Position numbers and translations under genes: made by a program. Of a DNA stretch of 38,599 nucleotides, positions 1 to 11,394 are shown in pieces. Source of the stretch: Branchiostoma floridae (lineage: Eukaryota > Chordata > Leptocardii > Amphioxiformes > Branchiostomatidae). The stretch spans positions 6,230,254 to 6,268,852 of the forward strand of contig NC_049995.1 of the NCBI RefSeq assembly GCF_000003815.2. The letters run 5' to 3'. The notes beneath the pieces were generated by a model. That model searched no databases, was not told where the DNA came from, and worked only from the letters and a program-made list of their open reading frames with translations. Positions within the stretch are counted from its first letter, which is position 1, and each line of letters starts with the position of its first letter.

Positions 1-359
1 ATCAGATTATCGTGTGCCTGACATGTTATAATTGTAAAAGAGTTGTAACCTTTTGAAGGTCAAATTCCTTAGGTTTCTAATTTTCAACATTTTCAAAAAC
101 AGGTCACGCAGTTACCTTGAAACAGCATTTTAGAAGTTCTAACACACTGAAGAAGCTATTGACGGTTGTTGAAATGTTGTCTAGTAAAATTGTGTTTTGT
201 GTTGTGTTCCCAACTGAGTGCTTTGAAGCATTCTCTTTACTGGGATAAGTTAATGCCAAATTCCACACATATGCTAATAAAGTTGTCAACGGGTTTAAGA
301 TATTCCGATTTCTTCTCTTCAGAGCGCCCCAAACAATAACTACCCCCAACATGTACAAT
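1..359. other. No feature recognised
   Basis: Ordinary AT-rich sequence. An 84-codon minus-strand frame has no recognisable domain or splice context. Confidence 0.4.
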
Positions 360-835
360 GAGTGAGTCCTTTAACTATTTTATTCACCATTGATAGTACT
401 TGAAGAAACATACTTTTCCCATTAGTTTCACTACTGAAACACAGTAAGTTAGCTCTTTTATTTTTCATTCACCATTGATGGTTCTTGAACAAACATACTT
501 ATGCCACTAATTTTACTGAAACACAGTGAGTCCTTTAATTGTTGTATTCACCACTGATTGTACTTAAACAAACATACTTATGCCACTAGTTTTACTGAAA
601 CACAGTGGGTCCTTTAATTGTTGTATTCACCATTGATTGTACTTAAACAAACATACTTATGCCACTAGTTTTAAGTGAGTCCTTTAATTGTTGTATTCAC
701 CATTGATTGTACTTAAATAAATATACTTACGCCACTAGTTTTAGTGAAACACAGTAAGTGAGTCCTTTAATTTTTGTATTCGCCATTGATAGTACTTGAA
801 TAATTATTCTTATGCCACTGAAACACAGATACGTC
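360..835. repeat. Tandem repeat, about 78-bp unit, about six copies
   Basis: Units share AGTCCTTTAATTGTTGTATT, CACCATTGATTGTACTT, ACATACTTATGCCACTAGTT and ACTGAAACACAGTGAG. The outer copies are diverged and one middle copy lacks the ACTGAAACACA part. Confidence 0.85.
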
Positions 836-1352
836 AGGCTGGAACCAAAATGTGGTTTCGTCTCGTTAAACAATCTTTATCCAATTGGATCAATGCTAGC
901 AACTTATACCTATTTAGGTGCCCGACTCAATACTGACAACAAAGCCTGTAAGTAGACTGCGATGCCGATCTTGTTACTGGCAATAATACTTTAAGACTGT
1001 ATGATGTTTGACCTCCAATGAAATATAGCATCCTTATGATAATGCTCTCGATGATTTTTATTAAGTTATGCATCAGTAAAAGTATAATGTGGAGGAATGT
1101 AAGCGTGGGTACAGACTACAATACGCATGTGCAAGGTGGAAGCGGCCGTGATCGTTTAGGTCATGTGAATGGAATGTACGTGTAGGAGTTGTTTACTATG
1201 TGCGTGTTGACCTTTATTTCAAAGACGCCCATCTAAAATCTCAACCTATACATCACGAAGAGACCAGAAAAGCTGAATATATGTATTTGATCAGTATTAG
1301 AACTAGATGTTATTAGAGATAGATGTTAGAGCTTTGTCACTTATTATTTGTG

Positions 1353-1354
<2 letters not shown>

Positions 1355-1423
<69 letters not shown>

Positions 1424-1497
1424 TTGTGTGTTTGTGTGTGTGTGTGCGTTTGTGTGTGGGTGGGTGTTTGTGTGTGGGTGTGGGTGTGTGTGTGTGA
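1355..1497. repeat. TG microsatellite, imperfect at its 3' end
   Basis: An uninterrupted TG run to about 1420, then interrupted units with TTTG and GGGTG. Cys-Val 'ORFs' across it are artefacts. Confidence 0.95.
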
Positions 1498-1499
1498 TT

Positions 1500-3080
1500 T
1501 CTTCGTCTTGTCATCTAGACTGAAAATCTAACTTTGAACATTCTTTGATACATCAGATCCTCGATCTGACTTAGCTCTGAAAATGTTGATAAAGACAGCG
1601 AGTTCGTACATTCTCTGATAACACATATCCACCATAGACTGATACTAGCTATGTTTAAACGATACAAAATACATTTTTGTTGTATCATTTTTAAAAAATG
1701 TTCATGGTCTTGATCTCGGACCATTATTTTTGTTGGTACATGTGGGTGGGAACAACCAGCGTCACGTGGAGCTTTAGAAGGGGCGGACCCACACCATATA
1801 CGTAAACAACCCTGTTCTCTGTTCTCACTACAGGGAAGGTGTGTGAGAATCAACACTAAACTTTGTAGGCTCTGTAACCACTGTAAGTACTGTTTTCTTT
1901 GATGACATCCGTCACATCCCATTACTATTTTGTAGTGTTATTCCGTTAATGATATATATATTTACATAATGTAAAGTCCAATCTATAGTCACTGTCATTG
2001 TTATCGTGCTTCACATCCTACACATCACCTTGGGAAAACTCGGTTTCTTTCTATCGTAAGCAGCTATAACACATGCATTTTCTTTCATCGGAAGCATACA
2101 TTGAGACTTTCCGCTAACCAGTTTATCACGTTTTCACGTTTTTCGTGTACTGCTGTAGAGGGTCGACTTTAGAAGTCAATGTAGGATCGGTGTATCTATT
2201 CAAAACGTGCTTTAGCGTTTTCATGTTGCAATACCTGCTACAGAACACAACTACATTTCATTACAGTGGCATTTTTGTATTTATCTTGACCATTATTTCA
2301 GGCAAATTAATTAATGATAAAAAGTATTTATGTTGCATATTTCAGAACGCTTTGTTTAAAGCCTTCTTTGTCCATACAACCCCAACCATTTAAAAAAAAG
2401 TACATGGTACACAGCACTGCATTTTGTGGTCAACATTTTGTTATCTACAAGTTTGATGTTAAATGAGAGTCCTGTGTGATCCTTGTAGCACCCTTAGTCA
2501 ATCTTCTTAAATAAGAAGTATGTTTTTCACGATATAGCTAAAAAAAATTTTTCGGAAGGTTTCATTATGGCCAGAATTTTTTTTCCTTGCAGTGCAAATT
2601 ATGTTCTAGCAACTGTATAAAAATAGTGACGCCGAAAATCAGATACCCTGGCCCCTCCCTGTTCCATTACTTTGGAAACTTTTTAGTCATATTGATTGGG
2701 TAGCTAGTGTCCATTGACTATACTAGCGCATATTATAGCTTGAACAGGAATATGTTGGTATTTCTATTTTTTTAAATACGATTTTAGACCTCGTTAGCAC
2801 AGGTGTTTTAACAATCCATGTGTGCAAGTAGAATTTCCATGTCCCCCAAGGCTTCCAAGATATCCGACCGTCACTGTCGATTCTTAAAACTTCTTACGTT
2901 TAACATTTATCGACCGTAGGCTGACATATTTCTGATAACAAACCAGAAATAAGGGGACTTGGCCGCGGCTTGCTTTCGCAATGCTTACCAACGCTTGGAA
3001 TGTTACAAAATGATTCAAATATGTTCGAACAATAGTTTCATCCAGTTGGTAGATCAACTGAACAAAGAATTATTCGTTAC
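1500..3080. other. Intergenic sequence without a recognised gene
   Basis: Frames of 135 codons (minus, 1515-1922) and 82 codons (plus, 2145-2393) show no family motif, and their composition is non-coding. No repeat boundary was made out. Confidence 0.4.
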
Positions 3081-3083
3081 ATA

Positions 3084-3296
3084 GCCTTCTTTGATTATTC
3101 AGTAAACTTTTCAACGACCATCTGTCGCCTTCATCAGTACAAAATGAAACAAATACTATCGGTACGATATGAACTGGACAGTCGGATTACACAGACTCTG
3201 ACTGGTTAATATCGCACAGATAGCATTTGTTTATTTTGTACTGATGAAGGCAACAGATGGTCGTTGAAACGTTTACGGAAGAATTAAAGAAGGTTG
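3084..3296. mobile_element. Foldback/MITE element with about 90-bp arms
   Basis: The left arm (CAACGACCATCTGTCGCCTT, then CATCAGTACAAAAT) returns as its reverse complement on the right (ATTTTGTACTGATGAAGGCA, then ACAGATGGTCGTTG). The spacer is short. No clear target duplication was identified. Confidence 0.75.
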
Positions 3297-3484
3297 TTTA
3301 ACGAAGACGACTTTGTACAATTATGTTTGAAATTCAATCTGAATGGGAATACTTCCCATTTTTGCGCCAACATTCTACAATTTGGATACCTTTTATAAGT
3401 ACATTTTTTTTTATATCACGTTGTATATTCAGAAAAGTCAGACTGATTCAAAAGTACAACAGATCCTATAATAGAAGATAATCC

Positions 3485-3712
3485 ATTTTACTGGTACCCC
3501 CTCTCCAAACTGTGCCCCCATTCTTATCATCCATGATTTACTGTCTCTTTTCTACCGTGGACAAATATTTTGAGTGAGTGACATGTAAGCAACATCATTA
3601 CAACTTCTGTAAGAAAACACTGAGACTAAGCGTTTCAAGTTTGAAAATAATTATTTACAATATAGAGACGAGAGGATAAGAAATTAAGTTGTTATATGTC
3701 AGATGGATCAAA
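3485..3712. repeat. Dispersed repeat family R, copy 1
   Basis: Resembles 8660-8885 and 10045-10260 in the same orientation. Shared blocks include TGACATGTAA, CAACAT, a TTTACAA block and GAAATTAAGTTGTTAT. The copies are diverged and no coding content is seen. Confidence 0.6.
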
Positions 3713-5253
3713 AAATTATATTGACGAATATTTTCTGGATTACAACAATACTAGCTAAACGTTCAGCAGAATTTGTGATATATATCATACCTTGAGGATA
3801 CCTTGAGGATACTTCGTTGTAGTAAGGCTCCCGCCTGTTGGCACAACCTCTAGATCTTCATTCCTTGTATCTCTTATGCTCCCAGAACTTGTCCAGCATT
3901 GTTTTAAAAGCGTTCACATTGTTTGCTGTTACCACTTCCTCGGGCAAAGAATTCCACAATCGAACTGTCCTTGCGGAGAACGACTGGCGTCGCACATTAG
4001 ATCTGGCTAGTGGCACTTTAATCTTGAAGCAGTGACCTCTTGTTTTGTCGAGGTTTGCTAGCTCAAAGAAGCTCTCGGGATCGATTCGCTCTTTTTTGGT
4101 CATGATCTTATAGAGCTGAATCATATCGCCCCTTTCTCTTCTGTACTTGAGCGTTGGTAGTTTTAACTTTCTGAGTCTGGAACTATACGGCATCCCTTTC
4201 AGGGAGGGAACCAGTCTTGTTGCCCTATGCTGGACTCTCTCTATAATCTTTTGGTCAGTACTAAAATGGGGACCCCAGACCACATTTGCATATTCCAGGT
4301 GTGGCCTGACCATACATTTATACAAAATGGGTACTGAACTTTCATCTAAATTGGTAAACGCTCTCTTCACTAGCCCTAAAACCTGGTTACCCTTCAGAGC
4401 TGCTGCTGCAGTATTAACATGAAACTTAAGCTGATCATCCACTGCCAAACCTAGATCTTTCTCAACTCTAGTTTGCTCTAGCTCATGACCACCTAGTGTG
4501 TACTTAGCCCTCTGGTTCTTACTTCCAAGATGTAGAATCTTACACTTGCCAGCGTTAAAGGGTAACTGCCAGGTTTCTGACCAGGGCTCCACCGCACATA
4601 AATCACGCTGTAAAGCCACCTGGTCAGCATGTGAACAGATGGGTCGGTAAATCATCTGCAAAAATCTTAACAGAGCTTGTTATCACATCGGGTAAGTCAT
4701 TTATGTAGACAACAAATAGAGTCGGCCCAAGTACACTACCCTGCGGAATGCCACTTGTAACTTCACACCAAGGAGACTGTGAACCATTTATCACAACCCT
4801 CTGTCTTCTTTGGTGTAAGAAGTCTCGCATCCATGTAAGAAGTGTACCATCAATTCCATATGCTTTAAGCTTCACTAATAACCTCTGGTGGGGCACAGAA
4901 TCAAAGGCCTTCCTAAAGTCCAAATATACAGAGTCGACTGGTTCACCCCTCTCCAGGCTTAGGGACCAATCATTCATGACATCTAATAGTTGTGTTGTAC
5001 ATGATCTTTTAGGGACGAAACCGTGCTGTGAGTCGGTGAAAAGATTGTTAACCATAAAATGATCCACTAAAATGTCTCGAATGATTGATTCCAACACCTT
5101 CCCAACCACGGACGTCAAACTGACTGGCCTGTAGTTACCAGGCTCAGTCCTGCTGCCCTTCTTGTGTATGGGTGTTACATGTGCCTCTTTCCAATTGCTA
5201 GGTAGTTTCCCAACACTTAGTGATTTATTGAATATTTGTGTAAGCGGGTAAGC

Positions 5254-7326
5254 TTCGAGTTGGCACCATGGCATCTTGTACAGGATGAACAAGATGTCGA
5301 TGAAGCACTTCATCTCTTCACTGTCATGTTCAACGAGATTGCAGACCAGCACGCTCCCATGAAAAAACAACAACAGAAGTCGAATCCAGTGGCATGGCTG
5401 GACGAGGAGCTCAGGGAACTGATGCGTCTTCGGGACGAGGCCAGGAGGGAATCCGTCATCTCGGGTCTACAGTCCGACATCCAGGTCTACAAGAAACTCC
5501 GAAACGCAGTTGTGAAGCTTAATAGGAAAAAGAAGGCAACATACTACAAAGAAAAGTTAGAAGAAAATAAAAACGAACCCAAAGCAATGTGGAAAACCTT
5601 AAACGGCATTCTCGGAAAGGGATCTAAACGCGCAACCGGTGTGGTTGAACAAGGGGGAACTTACCTTACAAAACCCAAGGACATTGCAGAACATTTCAAC
5701 GCCTTCTTTCTCCACAAAGTCAACACCTTGCGACAAGGAATGGAAAAACAACCCGACAACACCGTGCTTCACCTGATTGAAGAGAACATCATGGCGGGCA
5801 AGGACTGCAACTTTGAATTCAGACAAGTGAACAGAGAGGAAGTGTACCAACTCCTACTGGCCCTGCCAGAAGGAAAAGCAGCTGGACTGGATAACATGGA
5901 CAATAAGCTACTGAGAATTGCAGCAGAGCATGTTTCTACTCCCCTCTGTTACATTATTAATTTATCATTTGTAACCTCAGTCTATCCAAGTGAATGGAAG
6001 AAGGCTAAAGTGGTACCTATTCCTAAGTCCACTACAGAACCCTTCTGCGGCGCTAACAGCAGACCTATTAGCCTTCTTCCTACCACTAGTAAGATAATGG
6101 AACGTATTGTTTGCAAACAAGTGTCAGACTATTTCTCGAAGAATTCACTTATGTCTGAGAATCAGCATGCATACAGGAAGAACCATTCAACCTGTACTGC
6201 ACTGCTGCACATGGTAGATGATTGGTACCACAGTATAGATCAGGGGAAACTGGTAGGCGCCATCTTCCTCGATTTCTCTGCAGCTTTCGACCTTGTTGAT
6301 CACAACTGTCTACTTTCGAAATTAGCATGTTATGGCTTTGATGAATCTACCACCAAATGGATGGCAAGTTACCTGACGGGAAGAGAACAATGTGTTCACA
6401 TCAATGGAACAAACTCTTCCTTTAAGGAACTGCCTTGCGGTGTGCCCCAGGGGAGCTGTTTAGGGCCCCTTCTTTTTACCATTTATACTAATGATCTACC
6501 GCTTGCCATCACTCAGGCCACAGCGGATATGTATGCTGATGACACATCAGCCTACATATGCGCTCCTTCTATTGAAACAATCTCACATAATCTACAGACA
6601 GAGGTAAACAACATCTGTAGCTGGGTAAGAGTGAACCGCCTTTTCTTGAACACTTCAAAAACAAAATGTATTGTACTGGGGAGCAAGCCCAAAATGTCTG
6701 CTAAACCCAAACTCACACTAACTGCAAATGGTAAGGTTATCGAACAGGTCTCAGAGGTAAAACTACTTGGTTCGACAGTAGATGAGTGCCTTACCTGGAA
6801 TACTCACACAAAATTAACATCTAAGAAAATGGCTAGATCACTGGGGATGATCAAAAGATGCGCATACCTTATGGATCAAACATTGTTAAAAATTGTAATA
6901 GAATGCCTTGTACTATCACACATCGATTATTGCAGCCCAGTTTGGTCATGCACAACTAAAACTAACATAAACCTTCTGCAACGAATGCAGAACAAGGCAA
7001 CTCGTCTGTTTCAGTCGAAGCCACAGTGGAAACCTGTGCACACGAGATTGTCAATAAACACCATGACAACATTTAAAAGGATAACACTCACAAACGAACC
7101 TATTTGTATCAGTAGGCAACTGCGTTCGGTCAACAACTTGCATAGTTACAGAACCCGTTTTGCTGCTAAACAATCTTTTCTGTTAGAGAAACCTAGAACT
7201 AACGCACTGATGAAGTGTTTCATGTACAGGGCTGTCAGAGTGTGGAATAACCTTCCAATTGTCATGCAATCCACACAATCCCTGAGAGTGTTTAAGGATG
7301 GTTTGCACAAATACTTCCACCAGTAG
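5254..7326 (+). CDS. LINE reverse transcriptase ORF (endonuclease missing)
   Basis: An uninterrupted frame of about 690 codons ends at TAG 7324-7326. Its first ATG (5236) lies in the older host element, so it is not a native start. RT landmarks: SRPISLLPTTSKIMERIV, QHAYRKNHSTCTALLHM, LVGAIFLDFSAAFDLVDHN, CGVPQGSCLGPLLFTIY, MYADDTSAY (catalytic YADD), and the C-terminal RMQNKATRLF and YRAVRVWNNLP. It would copy element RNA at target sites, but without its own endonuclease and promoter this copy is unlikely to be autonomous. No frameshift or stop is seen, consistent with recent insertion. Confidence 0.88.
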   Translation, partial: FELAPWHLVQDEQDVDEALHLFTVMFNEIADQHAPMKKQQQKSNPVAWLDEELRELMRLRDEARRESVISGLQSDIQVYKKLRNAVVKLNRKKKATYYKEKLEENKNEPKAMWKTLNGILGKGSKRATGVVEQGGTYLTKPKDIAEHFNAFFLHKVNTLRQGMEKQPDNTVLHLIEENIMAGKDCNFEFRQVNREEVYQLLLALPEGKAAGLDNMDNKLLRIAAEHVSTPLCYIINLSFVTSVYPSEWKKAKVVPIPKSTTEPFCGANSRPISLLPTTSKIMERIVCKQVSDYFSKNSLMSENQHAYRKNHSTCTALLHMVDDWYHSIDQGKLVGAIFLDFSAAFDLVDHNCLLSKLACYGFDESTTKWMASYLTGREQCVHINGTNSSFKELPCGVPQGSCLGPLLFTIYTNDLPLAITQATADMYADDTSAYICAPSIETISHNLQTEVNNICSWVRVNRLFLNTSKTKCIVLGSKPKMSAKPKLTLTANGKVIEQVSEVKLLGSTVDECLTWNTHTKLTSKKMARSLGMIKRCAYLMDQTLLKIVIECLVLSHIDYCSPVWSCTTKTNINLLQRMQNKATRLFQSKPQWKPVHTRLSINTMTTFKRITLTNEPICISRQLRSVNNLHSYRTRFAAKQSFLLEKPRTNALMKCFMYRAVRVWNNLPIVMQSTQSLRVFKDGLHKYFHQ

Positions 7327-7534
7327 TTACAAGCACTGTGCGACAGGATTGTCAATTTTTAAATTATGTATATTGTAAATATGTTATTGATTTAGATGTG
7401 TTTGTGACTTGTCTAGTTGCCAACCATGTTTGTATAATGTATTGTCTCTGTGAATGAATACCAGGAAGACTAGCGGTGGACCCTAGGGTCCACCGCTAAT
7501 GGTTATTCTAATAAAGTTTCAAGTTTCAAGTTTC
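5254..7534 (+). mobile_element. 5'-truncated L2/CR1-group LINE nested in the older CR1 element
   Basis: The insertion lies between host bases 5253 and 7535, where the CR1 reading resumes exactly. AAGC occurs at both edges (5250-5253, 7535-7538) and may be a 4-bp target duplication. The 3' end carries AATAAAG followed by three TTTCAAG units, the short-repeat tail typical of L2/CR1-group elements. Only the part from the end of the endonuclease/RT linker onward is present. The intact ORF shows that it is much younger than its host. Confidence 0.85.
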
Positions 7535-8261
7535 AAGCTAACTGGTCAGCCAGTTCCTTCAAAAGACTTGGGTGCATATCGTCTGGACCTGCCGACTTGG
7601 CAGGGTTTAAGTTGGCAAGTTTATCCCTAACTATTTCCTGACTGGTCACAATCCTGTCAAGGGTTTGAACTCCTGGTTTGGTACTCATACTGGGAATATT
7701 GGCCATGTCCTCATTAGTGAACACACTGGCAAAGTATTCATTTAACACATCTGCTTTGTCGTAGTCTGACTCTGTTATATTGCCATCAGGCTGAACAAGA
7801 CTAGCTATCTTGGGTCTGGTACTCATACGAGATTTTGCATACCGCCAGAACACTTTGGGATTACTTTTCAAATCCTTAACTAGCTTTCGTTCATACGAAC
7901 TACATAGTTGTCTTGTCAAAGATCTCAAATAGTTCCTTGCCTTAGCATACCTCATGTAGTCATAAGCTTTACCAGACTTTGCCCACTTAGACCATGCCCT
8001 ACTTTTTTTCTTTCTAGCCCTCATTGCCTGTCTATTCATGTACAGCTTGTTTGGTTTCTGTTTGGGTTTCGTCAAAGGTATGCAGTCGCCGCGGAACACC
8101 GGTACACGACGTTGCCCTCCGGAAGACAGCGACACTGTGGCACACGGCGGTTCCTGCCGGGGAAGCTGTTCTCCTGACGCTCGTTGTGACTCGCCGGGGA
8201 GGGGGTACGAGTCCCCACCGCGGTTCCCGGTGCCTCCTACGTGGAAACTGGGACTCGTCAA

Positions 8262-8640
8262 CCGCGAAATCCTGACTCGATGCCGGGCCTACTCGTTTAG
8301 TCCGAAAAACTGCTAGTTCACCCCGTCAAGAGACAATAGCACTGACACTAGAGTGGAGAAAGGCTCGACGACTAAAATTTTTCAATATGGCGCCGAACAG
8401 GACACCACGCGGTCTCCTCTAAAATTCCTCAAAAATACGCCTGGAGCCCTAAAAAATCTGCTAAAAACTACTCCAGAGACGAACTAACTCTTTACACAGC
8501 TAAAAACTAAATAGTCACGAGCTAAAAACACATAGAACTAAAGTTAAAAACTAGTATTGACTGGATTGGGAACGGGAGCAAGTTGAGACATGTCTTCTCT
8601 CTTCACGCATGCCATATCATGATTTAAAATTACAGCAAGT
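8262..8640. other. GC-rich stretch then AT-rich sequence, no gene seen
   Basis: About 8090-8290 is GC-rich and beyond the clear CR1 homology. 8400-8560 contains repeated CTAAAAA motifs. It may be the original 5' part of the CR1 copy, but I cannot show that. Confidence 0.3.
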
Positions 8641-8659
8641 CCAAGTAATTCTGTTTTTC

Positions 8660-8885
8660 TGGCATCCACCTTCCCAACATTGTGACCCCGAACCTATCAC
8701 TGATGATTTATTACCTCTGTTCTGCCGTGGGCACATGTTACAGAGTCAGTGACATGTAAACAACATGTCGGCAGTTTTGTAAGGAAAACATGGAGGCTAA
8801 GCTTTTCATGTTCAGAAATATATGTTTACAAGTACAGCGACGATGTCATAGGGAATTAAGTTGTTATCTAGTGAAATAAATATGT
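8660..8885. repeat. Dispersed repeat family R, copy 2
   Basis: Shares CAGTGACATGTAAACAACAT and GGGAATTAAGTTGTTAT with copies 1 and 3. It lies just beyond the far end of the CR1 insertion, so copies 1 and 2 bracket the LINE nest. Confidence 0.6.
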
Positions 8886-8889
8886 TCTA

Positions 8890-10040
8890 AAATGCCATGT
8901 TTGGTGATACTATCATATAGTATGAACCAAGATGATACAGTACGCTATCAATTGAAAAAGTGGCATGGCATTTGAATTGAATCTCTCTCAGAATTTCTTC
9001 TCAAAACAGTTATGTATTTTAAAATTAGAATTTTTAATGGACTCGGAATTTTCTCATTATTCCCTAGACCTTTTTTTAGAAAAATGCCTCACAATAAACA
9101 GTTGTGTTTAAGCTTAATTTAGTTTGACTTGTAGAGCAAACAAGACACACATATAACGAATTCACAATTCTTAAAACGATCCTTATCTAAATATTAACGG
9201 AATGCCATCTTGAAATATCCGTACCTAGGGAGGGAACTTTGAACACATAATGCTTCATTTTGGAAAGCGTTGTCGCAGATTTATCTTTCCTTCCGTTCTT
9301 ATTTTGCGAGAAAGATATTTACCTTGTAATCTGTTCTTCAAGTTGATCTCTCCCTCTTTCTTACAAATGTATACCGTCCTATCCAGTGTTCCAACTAAGT
9401 TTCAAACGTAGCTGAATCCTGATATTGCACAAGATCACAAATACTTGAGGTCAAATCTTCTCTCCCTGTCAGAAACTTGTCAGACCAGATTTTGACAGAG
9501 GAACAAAGTGTAATGATTTATGTGTCAAACTGTAGCTCCTCTGCCACCTAGCGATTCATGTCATTAGTTCATCCTAATGAACAGCGTAAGGCCACAGTTA
9601 GTAAATTTTATGGATGACATCGTCTGAAGACCCTAAATCTAATGCACTTGGGCAAAAAAAAGGATGTCCCAAAACAAATTTGCCTAAATTTCAAATTTGA
9701 ATACAAAAAGGCGTGTGAAAAGAATTGAAGGTATAAAATTGTGAAAGAAAACAGAAGCTGTCATTTTCTGGTGCAACGGAGGTCAATAATGGGGAAATTT
9801 TCTCCCAAATATATTATAGGTTTGCCTGATCGCATCTATTTTTCGAACTTGAATTACGCCATTTGTACACTTCGCTCAGAAAGAAACCTAAACTCATCTT
9901 CTGTAACTCTAAGTAATGCAATACTACGAAAAGACTTAGCAAAATTTGATATAGATAATTTAGTATGCACAGATACTACAAACTGATTTGAAAACACAGT
10001 GGGTCCAAGTGTAAGAAAAGATGGATTCTTTTAGAAACCT
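8890..10040. other. Intergenic; one solitary MITE end
   Basis: Position 9589-9621 (AAGGCCACAGTTAGTAAATT, then TTATGGATGACATC) matches the terminal repeat of the MITE at 10851-11391. No second end was found nearby, so it looks like a broken copy. Nothing else recognised. Confidence 0.5.
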
Positions 10041-10044
10041 CGGG

Positions 10045-10260
10045 ATTCTTCAGTCAAATGCGGAGTCTAAATTATCACCGATAATCTACTGCTTGTCTTT
10101 TGCCGTAGGCAAACGTTATCGCGCCCGTGACATGTAAACAACATGTTAACAGCCTTTGGACAAAAACATAAAGACGACGCTCGTCATGTGTGGGGATAAA
10201 TGTTTACAATAAAGCGAAAATTGGATAGGAAAATAAGTAGTTGTGTGGTGAAATAAATAC
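10045..10260. repeat. Dispersed repeat family R, copy 3
   Basis: Shares CGTGACATGTAAACAACATG, ATGTTTACAA and GTGAAATAAAT with copy 2. Moderately diverged. Confidence 0.6.
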
Positions 10261-10850
10261 ATGGTGTTAAGTCTTCTATTGGATGAACAAAGAAAGTGGT
10301 AAACTACGCTCTCCGTTGACCCGAAATCTCACCTGACCTTTGAAATAACCCTGTCAGAATTAGAAGTCAAACAGTTACGCCCTCAGACTTTGTTTACAGA
10401 TTCAGACAAACTCTCATGCCAGTCATCACGTACTTGTTACATGCTTGAAAAAAGCATGTACTGTTTCTGGTAGGGATCTTTGTGATTCCGGACCTATATC
10501 TTTAGAGCCTCTGGATGGATTGCGATTTCCTTTGCTATGGGGATAGAGTGTGTGACCTATTGTGCTATTAAGTAGATTAGAAGTTTGCTGTTGTTTTGTG
10601 GTTTGTTTAAAAAAAAAATTATTTACACCCCTTTTTGACAGGAGTAGGGTGGTCCCAGTAACTGATACCGTCACAGTAACTGATAGAGCATGCCAGATGG
10701 GTAATTAGGCATCCGCTGGTGCGGGGGTGAATCACTATATACACATTAGGGATATGAAGCTGATGGCTGCACAGATCCACAACTAGTAGAAAGAGTAACT
10801 GTGACTATCCCTGTCACCTCTGTATGGAACAAACCGTTATATACACATTA

Positions 10851-11391
10851 GGCCACAGCAAGTAAATGTTATGGATGACATCAGCGCGCGCATTAATTTT
10901 CACCTGATTTCAGAAAAAAAAACAAGAATTTTTTTCTTCTGCAGGGATGGTCAACATGACGATAAAGTACCAAAATGAGCAAATATATTGTGTTATAGCC
11001 TGATAATTGTTCTTGTAGAAGTGACACTTGCGAAGTACCCAGGACTGTAGTTGTAGAAGTGAAACTTATTGGATAATTTTAAAAGTGACACCAATATGGA
11101 AGCTATGAGTGTGGTTACCAACTTTGTTGGTGATGCCAGTCTAGTACCACACTAGTGTCACTTTTGCCACACCAGTACATGTCTTAAATACAGGAAAGAA
11201 TGCCTTGTTGGCTCTGATATCATGTTTTGTCCCTTTAATTCTTTTTACAACACTCATCACAACTTTATGGAGCCTATTTTTGAAAATGTAGCCATCTTGT
11301 TTTTTTTCACCCATCTTGTTTTTTTTCGCCCTATCGCACTATTTTTGCAGTCTGCAGAGGATGTCATCCATAAAATTTACTTGCTGTGGCC
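10851..11391. mobile_element. MITE with about 33-bp terminal inverted repeats and TTA duplication
   Basis: Left end GGCCACAGCAAGTAAATGTT followed by ATGGATGACATC; the right end is its reverse complement (GATGTCATCCAT, ending GCTGTGGCC). TTA flanks it at 10848-10850 and 11392-11394, as in PIF/Harbinger elements. The sequence without the insertion (TATATACACATTA-GGGATATG) exists intact at about 10735-10755, giving a built-in empty site. No transposase. Confidence 0.8.
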
Positions 11392-11394
11392 TTA

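Larger units (their letters stand above)
3786..8261 (-). mobile_element. CR1-type LINE, minus strand, split by a younger LINE and frameshifted
   Basis: The minus-strand pieces join across the later insertion. 8261-7539 encodes the region before the RT and the start of the RT (WSKWAKSGKAYDYMRYA, ANLNPAKSAGPDDMHP, ending ELADQLA). 5253-4624 continues it (YPLTQIFNKSLSVGKLPSNW, NYRPVSLTS, VYLDFRKAFDSVPH, SGIPQGSVLGP, VKIFADD). 4661-3858 holds the thumb and C-terminal part (VQHRATRLVPSLKG, VRLWNSLPEEVV). The frame breaks just after FADD, where a few bases seem missing, so the RT is dead. The 3' end at 3786-3812 has about 11-bp tail repeats (ATACCTTGAGG on the plus strand). The endonuclease is absent; sequence above about 8100 is GC-rich and not clearly CR1. 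Confidence 0.85.

Noticed and set aside
1307-1531. Cys-Val-rich frames over the TG tract (also at 14502-14769, 16276-16651 and 24202-24528 on both strands)
   Set aside because: Translations of dinucleotide repeats, open in several frames at once.
1515-1922. 135-codon minus-strand frame
   Set aside because: No domain, no splice or start context, biased composition; probably chance.
8038-8316. Plus-strand frames in the GC-rich end of the CR1 element
   Set aside because: Overlapping frames in GC-rich DNA opposite the LINE, with no motif.
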